This document shows, in pieces, positions 31,208 to 37,772 of a stretch of 37,772 nt of DNA. The stretch spans positions 1 to 37,772 of the forward strand of contig JAAPAO010000342.1 in assembly GCA_013115145.1 (NCBI GenBank), written 5' to 3'. Position 1 is the first letter of the stretch; each line of letters starts with the position of its first letter. The stretch is from Perkinsus chesapeaki (Eukaryota > Perkinsozoa > Perkinsida > Perkinsidae). Made by a program: the position numbers and the translations under genes. Below the pieces are notes generated by a model, which saw only the letters and a program-made list of their open reading frames with translations, made no database searches and was not told the DNA's origin.

Positions 31208-34200
31208 ATGCGTGTACGACAATTACAGACAACTTTGCAAGATCAGGGCATGATACAGCAGGTAATTATTGGGCGCGCAAGAAATACCACCACACCGCCG
31301 GGCTGCCTAGATTGAAGGCTCGTGGGTGAAAGGGTATAGTGATAAAAATATCGAATGTCAAAAGGCTAAGTCATTGGACACTTTAGGGTTAGAACATTTT
31401 GAGGGTGGTAGCGCGATAGGTTAGAGAGGTGGATGTTCATGGGAATGGTTGTTGGTTCGATTTTGAGGAGCGGCTTTTTTCTCGCATTTTCTGTGAGGGA
31501 ACGTTTGTTGTTGAGTGTTATGTTATTATTTTTGGTTAGATATCAATGGACCAGTTGAGTGATATGAAAATGGCGTTAGATGCCACGTTTTGGTTACGTA
31601 GTATCCAAATGTTAAAGGATCCCTATGCGGACGCTCTTGGCGGGATGCCTCCGGGTAATGCAAAGGTCGGGGGTTCGATCCCTGGTTAAGGTATTTTCAG
31701 GACTTTTTGGTATCATTGCAAAAGAACTCGAACTATTCTCACATTACAAGATCAAACCTATTTTCGTAAGGAGGGTATCTTTAGGTTGGATTGCGGTCAT
31801 TTGTCGGTAATTTTGTGGCGCGTCAAACATGCTTGTAGGTCTTCGACGGAATCGTACCTCCGCTACAGCATCAAATGTTCCAACAATCAAGTCAACAACA
31901 ATTGGACCAGGTAGATACATTGCTCATTAACCTTTCGTGCATCATGCACGAGCGAAGGTAAGATTCTTCTCTTCAGGCCTGGACTCTATCGGCCAATGGT
32001 CGGGATTCGGAGGCCCAGAAAGCGTTCGCAGTAGCCACCAGCCGAATCAATAGCGACATCTGCCACTTCGCATTCCACTTCCTCAAATCGAAGGGATACG
32101 AAGTTATTCGAGCACCGTAAGGGCAAGGGGCGCAGGTTCGATCCCGGCACCCGACATTTTTAAAGGTATTTCGCCTCGGCCCAGTTAGCTTTCATGGCAG
32201 CTAACAATCTCTGCCAAGTCGTTTACGGTCCACCAGGACTGCTACTATATGGCGTTAAGAGCGTAGTATTGCAGATGGATTTCCAGAAGTAGGCATTTTG
32301 TGGCGCGCGAAATATTTCGTGGGTAAATTCAGGAACAAGGCCGAATGGGTGTCGCTTGACCACGTTCTGAGCAAATGGTGCATCAACCGCGAGCAGTTCA
32401 TCGACGCTTGTCTGCTCGCCGGAACTGAGTACTGTCTCACCTACCCCTACCTCAACCTTGATCAATTCCGGGGCGATAACCAACAGCCGTCGGCACCTCA
32501 TCATGCTGGAGCCTTCAGCTTTGAAACTGCCATCGAGTTCATCAGACAAGTCCCACTTAATTCTTGGATGCAAACCTTCCCGACTGATGATATGAGAAAT
32601 GATCACGTTGAAGGTTACTGTGTTTGCAAGCTGCTGCTTTGCTATACGCCTGTCCTTAACACAATCGATTTGGAGGTTCGCCCACTCTCCTGCGGATCGG
32701 GCCATACCAATCCTCATTTGTCGCCCCCAGGGGAGGGTACTCCGCCGATGCTCATCACCAATCCGGATGGCACCAAGACCCCATCACCTATACCGATATC
32801 GTTCCCACCAACTCATGTGTGTCCGAGTGACATGTCTACAGTGCTGGGAGAGCGCCTGCCCATGACCGTATATGAGCTTTTAATGGCGGGCTTCATCAGC
32901 AGCAGACTGCCGTTGGTCCTGGCCACGGGGGTGTGGTGCGACCGTCAGAGCCCACTTATCGATTCCAAGGAGTATCGGTCACTTTTAATCGACCTCACGA
33001 ATGAATATCGTACGAAGGCTCTGGGGTTGATGGCTAATAGGCTCAACCCGGCACTGAGAGACCGCCCGATTATCTGCACTGCTTACTGGGAGGTCGGTGA
33101 GCTGGCTCAATCACAGCAGCAATCGACTCAGACGGGGGCGCCACCGATGGGGGCAACACCGACTACTAATAGGGCGCACTTGCTGTATACACTTAATAGG
33201 GAGGTAGGGAATCTTTGTAGTGCGAAAAGATATTTTTGAGGTTAGGATCCGAACTTGCGACGGATTAGTATCCCTCATGTTAAGGGATTGAGATGGGCGT
33301 TCACCAAGGCTGATGTCGAGAATGAGATGAGAAGGCAGGGTGTTAAAACGGTTGACTTGAGGTGAAGAGCTTTTAACATTTGCACGCATGCGCACGCTCC
33401 TCCTGTTCTCATGTTCTCAGGTTCTGTTTACAATGGCATGCTAATGAGTTCCAACGTGACGGTCCTTTGGTGACGAATCTTAGGAATCCGACTGGGCCTC
33501 GTGCGCATCCTAAAGATTTGAACTCCTTGGCCGCCTTGGTTCATTTCCAATTGCTCGAAGCTCTCGAGTATTTCTCGGAAGATGGCGGCATGACGGTCCT
33601 CGGTGATGTGTTGAAGGACACCCCCAGCAGGTTCCAGGAGGCGACCATGTTCGCCTTGGAGTTGATGAAGTTTGGCGTTCTCACTGGTGACCCCTTCGAG
33701 CCTGTTGATGGGAGTGAATTCCCGGCTGCGGTGAGATATCCTAAGATTGAGACGGCCACCGACAAACAGAAGAGCATAACTCTCTTGTCGAGGGTGACAA
33801 GTTTGATACCGATGAAGCTGAAGAACGATCTTTGGGACACCACAGTGGAGTTTGACTTAGCCGCCTTCCACTCCTTGGTGAGGTTGTTCAAGCGAACTTT
33901 GAGGGTCCTTTGTGAGGCGTGTCTGGCTGAGGATCTTATAGAGGATAAGACATTAATCAAGCAACTGCCTAGCAACACCTTCAGTCCCAACGGACCTCTG
34001 CCGAGCGACTTGGATGCTAATGGACAGAGGCTGGTAAGAAGAGGGATCTTGTAATCTTGCTCTCACTCACGTTTTCTTAACGCAGCCGTATCATCGGGAG
34101 CCTCGAGTCGCCGAAGTTGGCCCATCTCCTGTCCTGCCTGTGTTTATGTTACCAAGGACTTGTATGGGTATTGTTATGAAGCACTTTATGGAGTGGGAGG

Positions 34201-34565
34201 CCCCACAAACTAGGAAGCCGTAAGAGGGTCTTACGGGATTTGAGCAAATATACATACTAGCTGGAAGTCGGTGAGCCCGAACATGTCGTTGGATTTAGGA
34301 TGACCGCCGCGGAGAAACGAGCTGCATTCGATGCGGAAGTCCGTAAGAAGTTTGCTTGCTGCGTGGATCCTATGAGGGACCTGGGAGTGGCATTGGACTT
34401 CTGGGGTGAAGTGAGGAGGTGTATTGTGGACATAAGCGACCAGCTGGGGGCAGAGGTACGAGGGAGGGAGCAGGGAGGGAAGAAGTGGTGTTGTAGGAAA
34501 TGAAAGAAGATGTCGTTAAGGCTGATAAATTACTATCGGAAAAGAGAGTTATGATGGGTATGTAA
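31208..34565 (+). CDS. MKT1: MKT1-like post-transcriptional regulator
   Basis: MKT1 family: an inactive XPG/FEN-like nuclease fold plus a C-terminal helical domain. In yeast and trypanosomes it acts with PBP1-type partners on mRNA stability and translation. Twelve exons: 31208-31261, 31540-31654, 31701-31765, 31839-31910, 31977-32116, 32166-32288, 32333-33203, 33285-33361, 33421-34033, 34086-34219, 34299-34455, 34497-34565. They give 829 residues, about the yeast length. Landmarks: MRVRQLQTTLQDQG start, MALDATFWLRSI, DPYADALGGMPPG, PIFVFDGI, VVYGPPGLLLYG, and LLAGTEYCLTYPY. The C-terminal domain includes LAALVHFQLLEALEYFSE and ALDFWGEVRRC. Start chosen because the 54-base exon splices in phase 0 and supplies the expected N-terminal strand. 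Several introns carry tRNA-like or GGCGCG motifs. Confidence 0.87.
31655..31700 (+). other. Intron with sense tRNA T-arm
   Basis: 46-base MKT1 intron containing GTCGGGGGTTCGATCCCTGG (exact B-box), then TTAAGGTATTTTCAG. The T-run is part of the 3' splice site. Confidence 0.78.
32117..32165 (+). other. Intron with sense tRNA T-arm
   Basis: 49-base MKT1 intron: GCGCAGGTTCGATCCCGGC (exact B-box), then ACCCGACATTTTTAAAG at the 3' end. Confidence 0.78.
33204..33284 (-). other. Intron with degenerate antisense T-arm
   Basis: 81-base MKT1 intron. The complement reads CGTCGCAAGTTCGGATCCTA near 33242-33261, and AAAAATATC follows on that strand. One base of the core is inserted or changed, so this is weaker. 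Confidence 0.45.
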
Positions 34566-34768
34566 GAAAATATTGAGAGGTGGGTCAACCTAAGATACGC
34601 TCAATGCAACATGCACGCATCAACCTTAGATTCCACCAACCGATCACCTGTCGTCATCACTAGTGAGATCACATCAATGACGACCGAGTCCTTTCTTCTT
34701 CGTCTTAAGTCATTTCGGTGTTGAGTGTTGTAGTTGGTGATTTGTCAGGGAAATTTGGTATTAATAAA

Positions 34769-37622
34769 ATGTCCGCCGCAGCAGTTGCCACGACGAACTC
34801 CGCCATTTCTGACAGTAAAGTTGATTGGCTGACCTTCAGCATTGAAGAGCTGAAGAAGTATCAATCATTACCGTGTTGTATATGTAAACCATCTGGAGGG
34901 ATGCCAGAGTTGATCGATAAGGACAATGCAGAATCACCGCTACTTCAAGCTCCTCCGGGTAGGAGGTTGGGTACTCTGGTTCGATCCTCGGTGAGGGCAT
35001 TTTGATACCCGTTTCCAAGAGCCGCAGAATGCTGAAGTCGTTGGAAGTTGCTTTTGGCCTCAAGTCGATGTTATCAGGTCGACGCGGTGGAGGACTTCGT
35101 GGTAGGGGTGGGTCGGCAGGAGGAGGAGGGGGCACTAGTGGACCATCGACATCTACCAATCGAGGATACGCTAATAAAGGACAACAATACGATAAGACAA
35201 CCACCCCACCGGACAGGAAGAAGTGCGTGGGCTTCTGGAACCCGCTGTACACTTTCCCGCGCAGGTTCGATTCCCAGGCGGGTAATCGCAGCCATAAAAA
35301 GGAGGGGAACGATAGCCGAGGGTATCATCGCCAATCTGGTGGTGGTCGATACAACAATAATAATGCAGCAGCAGTTCCTGCGGGAGGGGAGGGCCTCAAC
35401 AAGTTCACTTTGGGTGATATTCGCAAGGCAGAATCGACCATTGAGAAAGTACGTCGACCCTTTTATCGGAAGGGCGTGGGTTCGAAACTCGGGTGCGGTA
35501 TTTTAGTCATCTATGACCGTCGGTGAATACGTTAAGAAGGTCGCTCGAGGGGAGATCTCCGGCGATGCCAGTCCAGCGAAGTAAGATGTGCTCTACCTAT
35601 CTCAACTCTTATTGTCATCAGGAAAAACGGACAGCCCGATTCAAGCAGCATTTTTGATCAATCATCGACAAGGAGAGGGAGCAATAGGATGACGGAATGG
35701 CTGAAGCCACGACAGCAACAACAACAACCCGGAGGAGACCAACAGCAGCAGAAGGTGACACTCCTGGGATTCGAACCAACGAGCTTTCGGTTGATAGGAT
35801 TATCTTCAGATGAGGTCCGGTTTGCCCAAAGGAGCTGTTACTCTTGAGGAGCTCGAAAGAGGCGGTCAGGCTGGCAGGGGAAAGGGTTACGGCAAAGGAT
35901 CTGCCGCCGCCGCGGAAGCTTCCACGGTAGTGTGATCTCCTTCCATTTTGGACTTCATCTCGTCAGGGTGGTGGCGAAAGCAACGAAGCTGGTAGAGCCT
36001 TGTTGGCTATGATAGGCGGTGGAGGCGACAAGACTGAAGTAGAGGGTGGGTCAGATTGATTGTAAAGGAGAATCACTGTTAGACTACTACCGGAGGCCAC
36101 GCTGGTGGGGACAATGTTCACGACCAGACTTTGAGGATTCTAAGGGAACAGCAGCAGTTGAGGGCAGATGCTAGACAACATAGGGGAGGAGGAGGAGGGG
36201 CTAATGATGAGATGAAACGGTTACAGAGGGAGTTGGCTCAAGTAAGAGGCTTGGCGGAGGGAGCGGTATGAGAGTGCTGCTGGCTTAGATACGAACAAAG
36301 GGACAGATCTCTCCCACTGACGGTGCGGCGACACATGTGTCACCACGAAAGGCTCAGGAAGGGGGTTATGCTACTCAGGCTAGTCAATACGCTCAGCATA
36401 GGGCAGCGTTAAATCAAGGTAGTATCTTAGCTTCATTTGTGCAAGATACGGCAGAGGTCAAGTGACTGACTATGTAGGTTCTAGAGGTATGCAGATGGCA
36501 GCTCCTCCTCCGCCCCCACCAATGGGTGCTTATGGTCAACCTCCGATGTATGGTGGTATGATGGCACCGCCCCAGATGCCAAATCAACAACAGCAAATGC
36601 AAGTGCTCCTTCAACAGCTCCAACAACAACAAAGGCGTCAAGAACAGCAGTAAGGGGGGAAACTGAGGAGAGAGCTCCTTACAGTGTCGTACACCTATAT
36701 GTCCAAACAAGCTCCCCTGCAGTGGTAATGCCCTTTTCTTTGGAATTGTGAAAAATCCTTTCCTTTACTACTTGGAAGCGGCACGGTTTGGTATCAGATA
36801 TGATCCTCATCAAATGGCCCGTCGACAACACCATCAACATCAACAGATGGCAGCCACTGCAGCTCGAGCTGCGGCCGCGACAAGAGGGCAACAAGGAGGA
36901 GGTTTCCAGCCACAACAGCAGCAGGTAATTACTGCTTAGAGGTTCAGGGCATTGCCTTGCATGGAAGAGGTCCCGAGTTCAATTCCCATTTAGGGCTTCC
37001 CTTATACCCCTGCTCCTGGCACTAGTAATGTGGATCCCTCCCAAGCCGCACAATGCGCTCAACAATAGCCAAACCCCAACCACTATCATTACTCGTTTAC
37101 ATCATCATCGTCCCTCCATCATGTATGCGCCCTTTTTTAAGAAAACACAGCCATTGAGGAGTAGCAGCTGCTGCTGGAAGAGGAGGAAGATAACGAGGAC
37201 ATCTGTAAAGGGGACAACTTTTGTGTTACCCAACACCAATAATAACTATGATGCTTCTATCAGATGGCGAAGCATCAATGTTGAGTTGAGTATTAGTAAG
37301 CCGCCTAAAGCGGGTTTTGGGTTTTAGGAAAACCCGGATTTGAACCTACTACTACTAGGGTGCAATGCCACCGCTTGCAGGTGAAGCGCCACGACTTCTG
37401 AGTACGACTCGGATACTGCTGAAATCGACTTCATCATTTTCGGGTGTATTGACCAAGTTCGCTCGTACAGCAGTTAATAAGGAGGAAGGGGGGATAAAGG
37501 GAGCATGGTCACAACTTATGGAGCCATTACCGCAGCGAAGCCATCGATCACCGGCCTCAACAATGGATGAAAAGATAAGACAGGTAGTAATAGTAGTGGT
37601 AGGAGGCAGAGGAGGCCACTAG
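34769..37622 (+). CDS. Gly/Gln-rich probable mRNP or translation regulator
   Basis: Many-exon gene. Resolved exons: 34769-34958, 35078-35222, 35292-35448, 35507-35580, 35622-35754, 35810-35926, 35967-36045, 36096-36241, 36379-36418, 36478-36649, 36723-36924, 37045-37313, 37381-37622. Phases agree throughout, though a different splicing of 37045-37313 is possible. Order: FSIEELKKYQSLP near the N-terminus (eIF4E-binding-like F-x4-L spacing), RGG-rich segment (GRRGGGLRGRGG), short conserved-looking helices (KFTLGDIRKAE, MTVGEYVKKVARGEIS, GLPKGAVTLEELE, EAGRALLAMIGGG), then poly-Q and Pro runs (QMAAPPPPPPMGAYG). The layout is like 4E-T or another RNA-granule protein, but no domain is certain. It follows MKT1 on the same strand by 204 bases. 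Six introns hold tRNA-like sequence. Confidence 0.6.
34959..35077 (+). other. Intron with sense tRNA T-arm
   Basis: TACTCTGGTTCGATCCTCGG (34972-34991), then TGAGGGCATTTTG. The acceptor at 35077 keeps the RGG frame; an acceptor at 35047 also works. Confidence 0.65.
35223..35291 (+). other. Intron with sense tRNA T-arm
   Basis: 69-base intron containing CGCGCAGGTTCGATTCCCAG. The flanking CCCGC and GCGGG extend the stem, so this is the best-paired T-arm-like hairpin among the introns. No T-run follows. Confidence 0.7.
35449..35506 (+). other. Intron with sense tRNA T-arm
   Basis: 58-base phase-0 intron: GGCGTGGGTTCGAAACTCGG, then GTGCGGTATTTTAG forming the 3' splice site. Confidence 0.7.
35755..35809 (-). 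other. Intron with antisense tRNA T-arm
   Basis: 55-base phase-0 intron. The complement ends TGGTTCGAATCCCAGGAGTG and then TCAC, so the intron's GTGACACT is the complement of a tRNA 3' end. Confidence 0.72.
36925..37044 (+). other. Intron with tRNA-Ala-like sequence
   Basis: CCTTGCATGG with TGC in anticodon position (alanine), then AAGAGGTCCCGAGTTCAATT and CCC. The order and spacing match the 3' half of eukaryotic tRNA-Ala (UGC). The D-arm region (GCTTAGAGGTTCAGGGC) is altered. The acceptor at 37044 keeps the frame open; one at 37025 would give an immediate stop. Confidence 0.65.
37314..37380 (-). other. Intron with antisense tRNA 3' half
   Basis: The complement reads AGTAGTAGGTTCAAATCCGG, then GTTTTCC. 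GGTTCAAATCC is a perfect alternative B-box and the T-run follows the 3' end. Confidence 0.6.
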
Positions 37623-37772
37623 GAGTTATCGGACACTAATCGCAATACAGTCCTCCAAATTAACTTAGAATATCACGTTTTTGTGACCATTCTCTGCCGG
37701 ATTTGCGACTCTATGCCCAAAACTCAGAGAGTCTCGTTCTAACATGGCCTTCAATATACCACCGAAGTTTCA
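37623..37772. other. Window end
   Basis: 150 bases after the last stop codon; AT-rich start, no gene recognised. Confidence 0.4.

Noticed and set aside
31072..31329. ORF with a poly-leucine run resembling a membrane protein
   Set aside because: The leucines come from a CTG/TTG-rich stretch. The real MKT1 start at 31208 uses another frame of the same DNA.
31262..31539. T-arm in the first MKT1 intron (GTTGGTTCGATTTTGAGG near 31446-31463)
   Set aside because: The 5' half of the B-box is exact but the 3' half is not, and the surrounding bases do not form a stem. Kept out of the count.

Overview
The window looks like nuclear DNA of a gene-dense, intron-rich alveolate protist, most likely a Perkinsus species. 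This is an inference from three things: many short GT-AG introns (mostly 40-60 bases), pairs of secreted two-module cysteine proteins of the kind I associate with Perkinsus, and the mix of recognisable genes. No search could be run. Exon models were built by hand. Most were kept only because phases agree across every junction and the joined length is divisible by three with one terminal stop.

Layout, left to right. Cyclophilin (146-1102, +). A divergent pair starting 14 bases apart: an unknown Cys-containing protein (-) and a COPI-associated family membrane protein (+). A secreted protein with a duplicated exon-encoded domain (3443-4905, +). A 17-exon coiled-coil gene (5107-8439, -) with a complete tRNA-Tyr gene inside one intron. 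Starting 32 bases away on the other strand, an acidic protein with an internal duplication (8472-10348, +). A WD-repeat protein (10944-13282, +). A protein kinase A catalytic subunit (13507-15278, +). A secreted two-module protein (16212-16982, +), a folate/biopterin-type transporter (17528-20008, -) and a second secreted two-module protein (20232-20996, -). A small acidic ORF (21775-22059, -). A probable organellar helical-repeat protein (22634-26318, -). An unknown low-complexity gene (26490-27865, -). Signal peptidase complex subunit 3 (28193-29422, +). An unknown gene (29530-30681, +), then a 49-bp tandem repeat. MKT1 (31208-34565, +), then a Gly/Gln-rich probable mRNP protein (34769-37622, +).

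The main novelty is in the introns. At least 21 carry a tRNA T-arm (Pol III B-box) sequence in either orientation, and several are close to a whole tRNA in length. In sense copies the T-run after the tRNA 3' end lies next to the 3' splice site. In some antisense copies the tRNA 3' end lies at the 5' splice site. Separately, three introns in three genes share a 20-base block (one copy with a mismatch). Together these suggest introns created or recolonised by mobile sequences, many of them tRNA-derived.
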